From Chloroflexota bacterium (GTDB lineage: Bacteria > Chloroflexota > Dehalococcoidia > Lucifugimonadales > UBA3495), in the NCBI GenBank assembly GCA_002721995.1, contig PBMF01000025.1, forward strand, positions 120,964 through 184,963: 64,000 nucleotides of DNA, written 5' to 3'. Under the pieces are notes generated by a model, which made no database searches, was not told the origin of the DNA, and worked only from the letters and a program-made list of their open reading frames with translations. Numbering within the stretch: position 1 is the first letter of the stretch; each line of letters opens with the position of its first letter. A program made the translations under genes and the position numbers. Below, in pieces: positions 45,126 through 53,843 of the stretch.

Positions 45126-45938
45126 TTGGAGTACCGAAAACTTGGCAATCTTGACGTTTCCGTGATCGGCTTGGGCACACTCCGCGCCTTCGACGTAACC
45201 GACGAGGCCGACCTGGCCCAGCGCGGACAGATAATCGACAACCTGTTGGCCAACGACATCAACTTCATTGATTCAGCGGCCATGTACGGCGCCGCGGAGG
45301 CCGCGGTTGGTGCCACCATCAAGGGTAAAAGAGACAAGTTCTACCTGGCCACCAAGGTCAGGATTGAGGGCAAGGAACCGGGGGAACAGCAGATTGCCAG
45401 GTCATTCGCCAACTTTGGCGTGGACTACATAGACATCTTCCAGGTGCACAATCTGATCGACACCCAGACCCACCTGGCCACCCTGGAGCGGCTGAAAGAA
45501 GAGGGGAAGATTGGCATGATCGGCGTCACCGCCATGGTGAACGAGGCTTATCCCGAGGTCATGGACATCATGTGCTCCGGCCGTATCGACACCGTGCAGA
45601 TTCCCTACAACGTGGTCCAGACCGAGGTGGAAGAGGGTGTGTTGCCCCTGGCCGAGGAATTGGGGATCGGCATCATGGTGATGGAACCTCTCAAGAAGGG
45701 CCGTTACGTTAAAGAACTGAAGGGCGAGCCGGACCTGGCGCCGCTCAAGGAATTTGGCATCAAGACCTGGGCCCAAGCCCTGTTGTCATGGGTGGTGTCA
45801 AATCCCCAGGTGAGCATCACCATCCCGGCGACCTCCCGGCCGGAGAGGATTCAGGAGAACGCGCTGGCCGGAAATCTTGGGACCATGCCCCAGGAGCTTC
45901 GCGACTACGTCAGGGAAGAGACACTACGCCTGCTCTAA
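45126..45938 (+). CDS. Aldo/keto reductase
   Basis: AKR-superfamily TIM barrel of 270 aa. Catalytic tetrad: Asp and Tyr in NFIDSAAMYG, Lys in LATKVR, His in FQVHNL. The C-terminal NADPH-binding ISIPA-type motif is present as VSITIPATSRPERIQEN. Reduces aldehydes/ketones. TTG start MEYRKLGNL with a moderate AAGGTG upstream. Somewhat short of the usual 300+ aa but complete. The region downstream (45.94-46.4 kb) has two terminators. Confidence 0.9.
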   Translation: MEYRKLGNLDVSVIGLGTLRAFDVTDEADLAQRGQIIDNLLANDINFIDSAAMYGAAEAAVGATIKGKRDKFYLATKVRIEGKEPGEQQIARSFANFGVDYIDIFQVHNLIDTQTHLATLERLKEEGKIGMIGVTAMVNEAYPEVMDIMCSGRIDTVQIPYNVVQTEVEEGVLPLAEELGIGIMVMEPLKKGRYVKELKGEPDLAPLKEFGIKTWAQALLSWVVSNPQVSITIPATSRPERIQENALAGNLGTMPQELRDYVREETLRLL

Positions 45939-46127
45939 CGATAATTCGAGCCTGCAATAACTAAATCAGTTATCCATTCATACAGTATTCTCACAAAAGA
46001 CTGCTGGAATCAAACCATTGGGGAGTTATGCTTGGATTGAGTAGGATGCGCTAGGGGTTTCGATTATCGGAATCTTATTCTTACTCACGACTGGGTCTTG
46101 CTCCCCTTGAGACCAGTCCAAACAAAG
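45939..46127 (+). other. Non-coding stretch after aldo/keto reductase
   Basis: No credible gene. AT-richer than its surroundings. GGGGAG near 46019 can pair with CTCCCC near 46101, enclosing about 80 nt; this could be a structured 3'-UTR or small RNA ahead of the terminator at 46128. Confidence 0.35.
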
Positions 46128-46163
46128 AGCGCCACCGAAAGTTGGGTGGCGCTTTTTGTTTTT
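46128..46163 (+). terminator. Strong terminator
   Basis: Perfect 9-bp stem AGCGCCACC/GGTGGCGCT, loop GAAAGTTG, then TTTTGTTTTT. Confidence 0.9.
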
Positions 46164-46188
46164 CCCATCACCCTTTACGTGTCAGATG

Positions 46189-46224
46189 AAAAGAGAGGCC
46201 GCCCGTTCCGGCGGCCTCTCTTTT
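46189..46224. terminator. Second long perfect terminator
   Basis: Perfect 15-bp stem AAAAGAGAGGCCGCC/GGCGGCCTCTCTTTT, 6-nt loop, T-runs on both strands. Only 25 bp after another full terminator. Confidence 0.92.
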
Positions 46225-46404
46225 CGCGTGATGTCCAAGCAGCAATTGGGTTAACACAGAAATAGTACACCACGCTAATAGATTCGATTCATTGGCCCAA
46301 TACCATCCAACCATCGTCCCAGTCGTCCTTGGTTGTCAGATCCATGATGACGTTCAAGCTGGAAGATTCCCCACCAGCAATGCTGGTTTAAGGATAAGCG
46401 TTGT

Positions 46405-47457
46405 ATGAGTAATAGGACCGTTCCTCGTATCAGCTCCCTTTTTCCAATCGCTGTGGCGATTATCGCCGGCATGGCCCTCCTTTGGTGGAGCGGCGGAATC
46501 GCCCACGCCGAAACACCTGAAACCTGCGGCGCCGACACCGTGGTTACCCTCTACGCCGGTCAGACCATAGACGCCGGCACCGTGACCGTCGGCAACGACG
46601 AGTATAATCTGTACGTAACCTTTTCCGCCCAGAACGGCTGGCTGCTCAGTGAGACCCATCTTCATGTAGCAGACACAGAGGAAGCCGTCCCTCAAACAAA
46701 GAAAGGCAATCCAAAGGTTGGGAATTTCGCTTACCAGACCCAACACGATCCCGCGGCACAGGAATTCACCTACACCATCGCCAAAGCGGACCTTGCTTTT
46801 GACTCCACCGATTCCCTGGTAGTCGCCGCCCACGCAGTGGTGGTGCAGCTGGACTCAGAGGGCAACGAAATCGAGAATGAGACCGATTGGGCCGACGGCG
46901 ACCGGTTCACCAACCGGAGACGCTGGGCCACCTACTTCGGCCATACCTGGCAGGAGTGCGTCACGGTCCTTGGGCCGCTCACCAGCGGCGCTACCGAGAC
47001 CGCCTTTGCTTTCGGCGGGACCCTTGCTACCTGCTTTTTGGATATCGATCAAGACAATGATGGCAACGGCGACTTCAACCGCTGGGGCTGGACCAACGGC
47101 GGACTCGCCCCCGGAATGTACTCCTTCGAGATCTACGCCGGCGCTGGCCGGTGCGACCTGAGCAAGGGCGCTTTCGTGGGAATGCTGACTGTCTTTTATG
47201 ACGGCGCGTCAGCCTTTGTGTCCTACGACCTCTTCCATCCCTATGTGTTGGAGGAGACCCACTTGTATATCGGGTCGGACATTCTGGCCGAGGACGTGAA
47301 CGGTAACCCAACGGTGGCGCCGGGACAGTACCCGACCATCCACGACAACCTGGGCGGAGTGGGCTCCGATTCCTACACCGTTACGGGGCTTTCCGGAGCC
47401 ATCAACGTTGTGGCCCATGTCACCGTAGCCGGGTTTGAATATTTTGCCGGGTTCTGA
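46405..47457 (+). CDS. Secreted two-repeat beta-rich protein, unknown
   Basis: 350-aa exported protein: signal peptide FPIAVAIIAGMALLWWSGGIAHA with AHA cleavage near residue 35. The mature part holds two repeats of about 110 aa: repeat 1 has YNLYVTFSAQNGWLLSETHL, then NPKVGNFAYQ, then an Ala/Val-rich closing strand (SLVVAAHAVV); repeat 2 has AFVSYDLFHPYVLEETHLYIG, NPTVAPGQYP and INVVAHVTV. LSETHLHV and LEETHLYI are the core motif. Between them lies a Trp/Asp-rich link (DIDQDNDGNGDFNRWGW) resembling a Ca-binding loop. No catalytic signature; possible surface binding protein. Ended by a strong terminator. Confidence 0.78.
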   Translation: MSNRTVPRISSLFPIAVAIIAGMALLWWSGGIAHAETPETCGADTVVTLYAGQTIDAGTVTVGNDEYNLYVTFSAQNGWLLSETHLHVADTEEAVPQTKKGNPKVGNFAYQTQHDPAAQEFTYTIAKADLAFDSTDSLVVAAHAVVVQLDSEGNEIENETDWADGDRFTNRRRWATYFGHTWQECVTVLGPLTSGATETAFAFGGTLATCFLDIDQDNDGNGDFNRWGWTNGGLAPGMYSFEIYAGAGRCDLSKGAFVGMLTVFYDGASAFVSYDLFHPYVLEETHLYIGSDILAEDVNGNPTVAPGQYPTIHDNLGGVGSDSYTVTGLSGAINVVAHVTVAGFEYFAGF

Positions 47458-47547
47458 TCTTTAGACAGTCTCCGGTTTTCAGATGGATATCAATTCTTGA
47501 ACCGGTCCTAGTTTGCTCTACCCTAGGACCAGGTTCGCACTCTTCAA

Positions 47548-47584
47548 AGAAGAGGCCCCTCGTACACCGAAGGGCCTCTTTTAT
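47548..47584 (+). terminator. Terminator of secreted-protein gene
   Basis: AAGAGGCCC/GGGCCTCTT stem with inner TCG/CCGA, then TTTTAT; sits between convergent genes. Confidence 0.88.
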
Positions 47585-47612
47585 CTCTTAAATCTGTGGT
47601 TAATCACACCGT

Positions 47613-48365
47613 TCAAGGCTGGCCCAGCTTACCCAGGTACTCCTTGAATAATTCCACGGATTTTTCCTCGGGCACGCCCATGAAATACCGTAGTCCCTGG
47701 GTGTACTGATGTATCTCCTGGGGGTGGACTGGGACCCGGTCGCTGGGACCGGAAACACGGTAGAGGCCATCGGCCCAGTCTTGGAGGCTGGTGTAAAGGG
47801 AGTCTTCGATTATCAGGGCGTCCTGCCGTTCAACGTCGTTTCTGAGGACCCAACGGGCGAACACGAAGGGCAGCTGGGTCCACCTGGTCCATTCTTCGCC
47901 CAGGTCGTAGGTATGGGGATAGTCCCGCAACCCGCGCCGGTAGCGCAGTCCCAGGTTGCCCACCAGCAGCCGGGCATCATAGGAGTCGTCATCGCCGACA
48001 TAGGCAGCCGGCGTGATTCCATGCTTCACCGTCAACAGCACCTGCAGCAACTTGACCGCGGTGGGGGCTTCATCGGGGACGGCGATGCTGGCCCCGCCAA
48101 GCTCTTCGATGGGGACCTTGGAGTGGAGCTTCACGCTAACGGCGGCAACGACGGTTGCTATGCAAAATCCCGAGACGGTGCGCAAACCATCGTCCAGGTC
48201 GAAGGTATCCACCAAGGGCACCAGACCGCCCTGCAAACGCCCGTCCATGATGGCCGTGATAATTTCGCTGGGCAGCAGTTCCTCGACTTCGATCCCCCGT
48301 TTGTCCATGTCAAAATACATGGGCTCGGAGCTTAGATATGGAGTGCGGCCGACTCTGTTGGGCAC
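47613..48365 (-). CDS. mqnA: MqnA/chorismate-dehydratase-like protein
   Basis: 250-aa protein with the periplasmic-binding-protein-like fold of menaquinone futalosine-pathway enzymes. RVGRTPYLSSEPM is the family start, GGLVPLVDTFDLDDG and VKLHSKVPIEEL are in MqnA/MqnD position, and LGEEWTRWTQLPFVFARWVLRN matches MqnA's C-terminal signature YDLGxEW..LTGLPFVFA. MqnA dehydrates chorismate to 3-enolpyruvyl-benzoate. No other mqn gene is nearby, so a paralogue with another ligand is possible. GTG start at 48365 immediately after an in-frame TGA; no strong Shine-Dalgarno. Downstream of the hairpin at 48401-48423. Confidence 0.72.
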   Translation of the reverse strand: MPNRVGRTPYLSSEPMYFDMDKRGIEVEELLPSEIITAIMDGRLQGGLVPLVDTFDLDDGLRTVSGFCIATVVAAVSVKLHSKVPIEELGGASIAVPDEAPTAVKLLQVLLTVKHGITPAAYVGDDDSYDARLLVGNLGLRYRRGLRDYPHTYDLGEEWTRWTQLPFVFARWVLRNDVERQDALIIEDSLYTSLQDWADGLYRVSGPSDRVPVHPQEIHQYTQGLRYFMGVPEEKSVELFKEYLGKLGQP

Positions 48366-48400
48366 GTCTCAACACCGGTTAGAGTTTATTGAAGATAAAT

Positions 48401-48423
48401 AGGGCCTCGAATTTCGAGGCCCT
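48401..48423 (-). terminator. AGGGCCTCGA palindrome after NHL gene
   Basis: Perfect 10-bp stem AGGGCCTCGA/TCGAGGCCCT around ATT. On the minus strand it is followed by ATTTATC. It lies between the NHL stop and the MqnA-like start, so it separates the two units. Confidence 0.7.
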
Positions 48424-48471
48424 ATGGTTAGCTGTTAGAGGGCTGCGTCAGCCCAAAAGTGGATGCCTGAC

Positions 48472-49500
48472 TTACAGGCGGGGACCAGCGAAGGTCGGGG
48501 ACTGGGTCTTGTAGACCTGGATGCGGTTCCTGGCCGACTCGGGCACGAAGATGTTGCCCTCGTCGTCGACGGTGACGCCCGTCGGTCCCCAGAAGTCCTT
48601 CTCGCGCTCCAGACCTTGGGCCCGGTCCCGTTCGCCCCACATCTCTGCGTTGGCGTCCAGCTTGTCCTTGGCCCACTTGGAGATACCGGCCTCGCCGGTC
48701 TTCAGACCGACAAAGTTGCCGTCTTCGTCGAAGATCTGGAGACGGTTGTTCAGCCAGTCGGCGACGTAGATCACGCCGTCCCGGTCCACGGCCACACCGG
48801 TGGGACGGTCGAACTGACCTTCCTCGGAACCGGATTCCCCAAACTTCATGAGGAACGTGCCGTCGGGGCTGAACTTCTGGATACGGTCGTTTCTCCAGTC
48901 CGCGATGAAGATATCGCCGTGACTGTCGATGGTGATGCCCCAGGGCATATTGAACTCGCCGTCGCCGCTGCCGTAGCTGCCGAACTTGGCGATGAACTTG
49001 CCGTCCTTGGTGAATTTCTGGACACGGTGGTTATTGCTGTCCACGATGTACAGGTTGTCGTCGGCGTCGAAGGCCATGCCCGAAGGCCGGTCCAGTTCGC
49101 CGTCGCCGCTGCCCGTCTTCTCTTCCCACTTGCCCAGGTACTCCCCGTCCTTGGAAAAGGAGGAGATCCGGTTCAGCCACTCGTCGCTGATGAACAGGTT
49201 TTCGGCCTTGTCCAGCGCGATGGAGGTAGGCCAGACCAGGGAGCCGTCTTCCATGTTGAATTCGTGGGGCCCCTGATAGTTGATGCCCCTGGCGAAGGTG
49301 GAGATGAATTCCTCGTCGGTGGTGCAGACGGTTACCCGCACGCCCTCCGGACGGAATTCCGTACCACGGCATAGGACATACATGATGCCCTCTTTACCCC
49401 GGGCCACGTAGACCGGATAGTTGAAGCCAGGGCCGAACTGTTCGCCACGGCCGATGGTCTTCGTATATTGCACGCTGATGTGCGAAATCTCTGTAGTCAT
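48472..49500 (-). CDS. NHL-repeat six-bladed beta-propeller protein
   Basis: 342-aa protein of about six NHL blades, each with the pattern F-DRPTGVAVD-DGVIYVADWLNNRLQIF and D/E at blade ends (positions near 100, 147, 195, 243). No signal peptide is obvious. NHL propellers act as scaffolds or lyases (peptidylglycine-lyase family) and many are exported. First residues MTTEISHISVQYTKTIG. ATG at 49500. Sits downstream of DUF1501/DUF1800 genes on the same strand; these three families often occur together in environmental Chloroflexi and Planctomycetes. Confidence 0.88.
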   Translation of the reverse strand: MTTEISHISVQYTKTIGRGEQFGPGFNYPVYVARGKEGIMYVLCRGTEFRPEGVRVTVCTTDEEFISTFARGINYQGPHEFNMEDGSLVWPTSIALDKAENLFISDEWLNRISSFSKDGEYLGKWEEKTGSGDGELDRPSGMAFDADDNLYIVDSNNHRVQKFTKDGKFIAKFGSYGSGDGEFNMPWGITIDSHGDIFIADWRNDRIQKFSPDGTFLMKFGESGSEEGQFDRPTGVAVDRDGVIYVADWLNNRLQIFDEDGNFVGLKTGEAGISKWAKDKLDANAEMWGERDRAQGLEREKDFWGPTGVTVDDEGNIFVPESARNRIQVYKTQSPTFAGPRL

Positions 49501-49543
49501 ATCTTCCCCAGAGAGTTAGATTTTGCTGATGCGAGGGTCTGAC

Positions 49544-50677
49544 CTAGACGAAGGCCAACTTCTCGAACTCGCCGTTCACGATGGGTTTGGAATCCAGGCC
49601 CATCCAGTCTTCCAAGATGGTCGCGTAGACGCTGCGGAAATCGGTGTTGAACTGCAGGTCGCCGTCGTCCAGCTTGTCGGCATCCAGGGAAGGATATTCC
49701 CCGTAGAGTCCGCCCTTGACCTGGTCGCCGATGATGAAGCAGTGTCCGCCGGCTCCGTGATCGGTGCCGGAACCGTTGTCCTTGACCCGGCGGCCGAACT
49801 CGGTGAAGACCAGGAGCAGCACGTCTTCACCGGCGTTGTGCTCTTTCAGGTCGTCATAGAAGTCGCCGACGGCCCGGCTGGTCTCGGTCCAGAGCCGGGT
49901 GTGGGCGGCCATCTGGCCGGCATGGGTGTCGAAGCTGTTGAAGGGGGCCGTGGTGTACAGCACCCTGGTGCCAAACCCAGCCATGTGGGTCTGGGCGATA
50001 TTCCGCATGTACTGGCTCACCGTATCGGCACCGTATTCCACGGTGGAGGAATACATACCGGGGGCGGCGCTCAGGATATCGGCGCCCTTGAGGGCGTCCA
50101 GTCCGGTGTGGGCCAGGTAGTCCATGACCGGGCCGGTGCCGATCATCGGAGAGTAGACCTTGGAGAAGACATCGAGGGCCTTGGTCCGCTGGTCATCATC
50201 GTCGATGCCGGTGAGGACGCCGTAGGTCTCCAGGTTTCCGACCGATGCGGCCGCAACGCCGGGAGCAACCAGGGCCCTGGGAAGTCCACGGCCGAAGTTA
50301 ACGGCGGTAAGTACGTTTTCACCCTTGGGGTCCAGGTCCCGGACCACGCGTCCCAGCCAGCCTTCGTCGCCGACCTTTGCCGGTTCGCAGGTGTGCCAGA
50401 TGTCCATGGACCGGAAATGGGACCGGCTTCCCGTGGGGTAGCCGACACCCTGGACGATTGCCATATGACCCTCGTCATACAGCTTCTTCATGGGACTCAT
50501 GTTGGGGTTGAAACCGATCTGGTCGTCGATCTGAAGGACCTGGTCTTCGGGCACCACGACGTTGGTCCGGTTGTCGTAGTATTTCGGGTTGCCGTAGGGG
50601 ACCACCGTGTTCAGGGCGTCATTCCCGCCGGCCAACTGCAGTACAACCAGTACCGGATCTTTCTTCGTTGATGTCAT
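49544..50677 (-). CDS. DUF1501 domain-containing protein
   Basis: 377-aa DUF1501 (sulfatase/alkaline-phosphatase-like fold) protein. VLVVLQLAGGNDALNTVVPYG is the family opening; SRSHFRSMDIWHT and VFTEFGRRVKDNGSGTDHGAGGHCFI include the Asp/His metal-site signature. Normally exported via Tat, but here the N-terminus is short (MTSTKKDP) without a visible signal. The TTG at 50683 is in frame, but the ATG at 50677 has GGAG at proper spacing. Precedes the NHL gene and follows DUF1800, the usual DUF1800-DUF1501 pair. Confidence 0.9.
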   Translation of the reverse strand: MTSTKKDPVLVVLQLAGGNDALNTVVPYGNPKYYDNRTNVVVPEDQVLQIDDQIGFNPNMSPMKKLYDEGHMAIVQGVGYPTGSRSHFRSMDIWHTCEPAKVGDEGWLGRVVRDLDPKGENVLTAVNFGRGLPRALVAPGVAAASVGNLETYGVLTGIDDDDQRTKALDVFSKVYSPMIGTGPVMDYLAHTGLDALKGADILSAAPGMYSSTVEYGADTVSQYMRNIAQTHMAGFGTRVLYTTAPFNSFDTHAGQMAAHTRLWTETSRAVGDFYDDLKEHNAGEDVLLLVFTEFGRRVKDNGSGTDHGAGGHCFIIGDQVKGGLYGEYPSLDADKLDDGDLQFNTDFRSVYATILEDWMGLDSKPIVNGEFEKLAFV

Positions 50678-50749
50678 ATTCAATCTCCGGGGCTGCCCGG
50701 CCGTTGTCCCAACGTACCCGGGCAGCGATTTTCGATTTATTGGGCCGGT

Positions 50750-52156
50750 CTAGGCGAATAGATACTCGGTGGTCGCCACAATGGACTGGAGCATGGTTGC
50801 CACCTGGTTCGGGAAGGCTTCGGAATCGGTCCGAATCTCCCCTTCGCCGGCGGCCAGTTCCAGCAGCTGCTTACGGGTCTCGTCGGCCAACTGATAGGCG
50901 CCCAGGTTCTCCAGACAACCGTCAACCAATTGCTCGGCGGACAGGACGGGTCCCACGCTGCTCAAGCGGCTGATGATGTCTTTGACGCCGGTGTGGCTGG
51001 TGTTGCCGACCTGGTCCGCCGTGAAGTTGATGCGCTCAACCAGCGTACCTGAGTCGATCCACTCACGGCCCGTGTGCCAGCCCTCGACGGTGGGCGGGTT
51101 CAGCAGGTCCTGGCCCATGAACCGGATGTTCATGGTCATCATGTCCAGACCGGGCCTGGGGAACTTGAAGTCTCCCACCAGTTTGAGGGTGCCGACCACG
51201 GTTTCCGCCGGGCTCTTCACCTTGGCGAACTTGGCATTCTTGAACCAGTCCGACTTGAAGAGGACCCGCAGCATCGAGGTGATGTTGTAGTTGGAGCGGA
51301 AGTACTCGTCTTCCAGTTCCTTGATGGCAGCCATGTCCTGGGGAGGGGTGTCCTTCCAGGCGGGCACCTGAACGTCGTCGGCAACGAAGAAGTTATAGAG
51401 GTGGCGGGCCACGAAACGGGCGGTGGCCGGCTGCTTCACGATAATGTCGATGATGTCGTCACCGTCGAAGTTGCCGGTCTCGCCCAGGAAGGTCTTTTCT
51501 TCGTCATCATGGTCGCGGGGGTCGAACATGAACTTGGCTTCGTACTTGCCGTAGGGGTAGCGGGGGATGGAGTTGGTCACGGTCCAACCGGTGAAGGCGC
51601 GGGCCGCTTCCTTTACGTCGTCCTCGCTGTAGTTGAAGCCGCCGTCCATGCCGACGCCCAGAGAGAACAGTTCCAGGAGTTCCCGGCCCCAGTTCTCATT
51701 GATGGCGCCCTTGTGGCTCATGCAGTTGTCCAGATAGAAGACCATTGCCGGGTCGCGGGCCAGGCCCTTGAGCAGGTCGTGGAAGCTGTTCATCCCGGTG
51801 GTCCGGAACATTTCCAGCTCCAGGAACTGCTGGCGGGGATATTCACATTTGGCGTGGCCGGTGACCAGCACACAGTGCCAGAAGAGGGCGATCTTCTCCT
51901 GCAACGGGCGCTTGGAGTTGATCATGCGGAAGGTCCACTCTTCTTGTTGTCCTTCCAGGCCGGCCTGGGAGAGCCAGTCCGTCTTGTAGCGCATCATGAT
52001 GTCGCGCTCCATGGGAGGCTGGGACTCCGGGTCAAGTAACTCCTCTACGGTGGCGTCATATCCTTTGGCGGCTCTGGCTTGCAGCTCTTCCAACGGAGCG
52101 CCAAAACCGGCGCGGCGCATGAGGTGGGCCATTAAAGAGATATCTTGATCAGACAT
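50750..52156 (-). CDS. DUF1800 domain-containing protein
   Basis: 468-aa DUF1800 protein. LMRRAGFGAPLEELQARAAKG, LFWHCVLVTGHAKCEYPRQQ and GWTVTNSIPRYPYG are recognisable; GREWIDSGTLVERINF near the C-terminus closes the domain. The function of the family is unknown; it almost always lies next to DUF1501. No signal peptide seen. AGGAGGAAACAA precedes the ATG. The 73-bp gap to the DUF1501 gene holds no terminator, so one transcript is likely. Confidence 0.9.
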   Translation of the reverse strand: MSDQDISLMAHLMRRAGFGAPLEELQARAAKGYDATVEELLDPESQPPMERDIMMRYKTDWLSQAGLEGQQEEWTFRMINSKRPLQEKIALFWHCVLVTGHAKCEYPRQQFLELEMFRTTGMNSFHDLLKGLARDPAMVFYLDNCMSHKGAINENWGRELLELFSLGVGMDGGFNYSEDDVKEAARAFTGWTVTNSIPRYPYGKYEAKFMFDPRDHDDEEKTFLGETGNFDGDDIIDIIVKQPATARFVARHLYNFFVADDVQVPAWKDTPPQDMAAIKELEDEYFRSNYNITSMLRVLFKSDWFKNAKFAKVKSPAETVVGTLKLVGDFKFPRPGLDMMTMNIRFMGQDLLNPPTVEGWHTGREWIDSGTLVERINFTADQVGNTSHTGVKDIISRLSSVGPVLSAEQLVDGCLENLGAYQLADETRKQLLELAAGEGEIRTDSEAFPNQVATMLQSIVATTEYLFA

Positions 52157-52311
52157 TTGTTTCCTCCCGACTCAACAGTTTGTTGAAATTCCCTAGGGAA
52201 ATGTTCGGCGGTTTAAGGCTGTTTCTGCACCGATATCTACGGTTTACGACGCTGTGCGCCGGATTCCGTGACATTCGGTCTGGCACGCCTGTTCACGCAC
52301 CGAATCTTATT

Positions 52312-52326
52312 GGGAATAATATTCCC
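52312..52326. repeat. Perfect palindrome GGGAATAATATTCCC
   Basis: 15-bp perfect inverted repeat in the 233-bp gap between the comE stop and the DUF1800 start (both minus strand). About 155 bp upstream of the DUF1800 ATG; might be an operator. No T-run, so not a terminator. Confidence 0.4.
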
Positions 52327-52389
52327 CACCCAGTTAATCGTCAATATAAGAGCCGGGGATCTATTCCCAAGACCGTTGGGTATTTTGAC

Positions 52390-52992
52390 CTATGCAGGAC
52401 CTTTGTTGACGCTGATGCCCAGCTCGGCATGCAGGTCTTTTATGGTCTCGGCCCTGGAACGCTGGGGCTTGCGCACCCGACGGCCAATGGGCTCGTTCTC
52501 GATCTTCGGAATCATCTTCATTGCCACGAAGACCGGTCCCTCGGCCTTCATGATGCTTTCAATGTTGTTGGTGAACTCTTCCAGGTTGTCGAACTGGAAG
52601 GTGGACGCATAACCGGCTTCCCTGGCCATACCGGCATAGTTGATATCGGAAGCGTTGGGCACCGGCTGACCGCCAGTGGTGGCGTAGCATTCGTTGTCCA
52701 TCAGGAAGTGGTAGAAGTTCTTGGGCTTCTTACCGGCGATGGTCCCCAGGACGCCCATGTTCATCTGCAATGCGCCTTCGGAGTCGAAGAGCACCACCTT
52801 CTCGTCGGGCTGGGCCAGGGCGAAACCCAGGGATGCGGAGTTGGTCTGCCCCATGGCTCCCTGGAGCGTCAGGTCCCGGCTTTTGTCCTCGGAGACTTCG
52901 CTCCAGTCCCGGCCGGACGTTCCGGTTACCAAGACTATGGCCTTGCCCCGGTGCGGCTGAAACGCCCGGAACATATCTGCTGAGTCGAACAT
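52390..52992 (-). CDS. comE: Sulfopyruvate decarboxylase beta-like subunit (TPP domain)
   Basis: 200-aa TPP-binding (C-terminal-type) domain protein. The TPP/Mg motif appears as VVLFDSEGALQMNMGVLGTI followed by DNECYATTGGQP, matching the GDG...DN pattern of ComE/phosphonopyruvate decarboxylases (with DSEG instead of GDGS). The paired alpha subunit lies 74 bp upstream, as in split ComD/ComE enzymes. It would decarboxylate sulfopyruvate to sulfoacetaldehyde; phosphonopyruvate is an alternative substrate. GGAGGTGCACG precedes the ATG. The C-terminal tail is basic (RRVRKPQRSR). Confidence 0.83.
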   Translation of the reverse strand: MFDSADMFRAFQPHRGKAIVLVTGTSGRDWSEVSEDKSRDLTLQGAMGQTNSASLGFALAQPDEKVVLFDSEGALQMNMGVLGTIAGKKPKNFYHFLMDNECYATTGGQPVPNASDINYAGMAREAGYASTFQFDNLEEFTNNIESIMKAEGPVFVAMKMIPKIENEPIGRRVRKPQRSRAETIKDLHAELGISVNKGPA

Positions 52993-53066
52993 CGTGCACC
53001 TCCAGTGCGGAAGGTTTTATTCGTTGTTGGTCTGTTTGGTGGTACGGCTTGGATGAAGCCGGGAGC

Positions 53067-53588
53067 TTAAGTCCGGTTGAAGCCGTGGTATTCGTCGCCG
53101 ATGAGGACGGCAACGGGCCGGCTCTGTTCCCGGGCTTCTTTGAATGCCAGGGAGATGCGGTCGGCGTCGCCTTCCTGCTCCACCAGGTAGTAGTTGATTC
53201 CCATGGCGTGCAGGAAAGTCTCGGTGTATTTGGCAGCGGAGTCGGTGACCAGGCCGTGGCGGGTCCAGCCCCGGTAGCCGATCATCATAACCATGGGGAA
53301 CCCGGCGTCCAGGGCCATGCCCCGGATGGAATCGCCGGACTCCATCATGCCGGTGTTCTGGATGACACAGACCGGCACCTTGCCGCCGACGATCAGTCCC
53401 AGGGCGATGGCGAAGGTCTCACCCTCGCGGGAGGTGGGGACGATGTCCAGCCAGTCCTGCTGCTTCATTAATTCATAGAGGTAATTGGTTTCGCTGTCGG
53501 GGATGGTGACGATGTGGGTGACGCCGTTCTTTTTGAACTCGGCCACCAACGTTTCGGGTCTTAGCAGTGCTGCCTGTTCTTGGACCAT
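53067..53588 (-). CDS. comD: Sulfopyruvate decarboxylase alpha-like subunit (PYR domain)
   Basis: 173-aa TPP pyrimidine-binding domain protein. The activating Glu is in SREGETFAIALG (E-G-E), with NTGMMESGDSIRGMAL and MMIGYRGWTRHG as the ComD signature. Length matches ComD. The frame extends to 53663, but the ATG at 53588 with AGGAACGG fits better. Transcribed from a near-consensus promoter at 53702-53731, with a leader of about 107 nt. Pairs with comE to form a heteromeric decarboxylase. Divergent from two MFS carriers and an NtaA/DszA-type oxygenase. Confidence 0.83.
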   Translation of the reverse strand: MVQEQAALLRPETLVAEFKKNGVTHIVTIPDSETNYLYELMKQQDWLDIVPTSREGETFAIALGLIVGGKVPVCVIQNTGMMESGDSIRGMALDAGFPMVMMIGYRGWTRHGLVTDSAAKYTETFLHAMGINYYLVEQEGDADRISLAFKEAREQSRPVAVLIGDEYHGFNRT

Positions 53589-53701
53589 GGGCCGTTCCTC
53601 CCTAGTGGGTCTACGTGTGGACCTGGGTATGGTTCCGGGGCCGTGCCGGTACTGGACGGCCACTAAATATAGGCTTTGCCGGGGCGTCTTTTGGGCGCCT
53701 C

Positions 53702-53731
53702 ATTATATTAATCAATCAATCTCTCAGTCAA
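53702..53731 (-). promoter_or_regulatory. Near-consensus sigma70 promoter for comDE
   Basis: On the minus strand TTGACT (53731-53726), 18-bp spacer and perfect TATAAT (53707-53702). The best promoter match I found in the window. Confidence 0.75.
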
Positions 53732-53843
53732 TCTTGGCGTGACCGTTCGTCCTGTCCTGTTGAGATTGCGTGTAATATAAACGCCCAAGCCCCAGACTGG
53801 TTCTTCCCATCCCCTCGGATCTGCCGGGCGACAGGGTTTTTAG

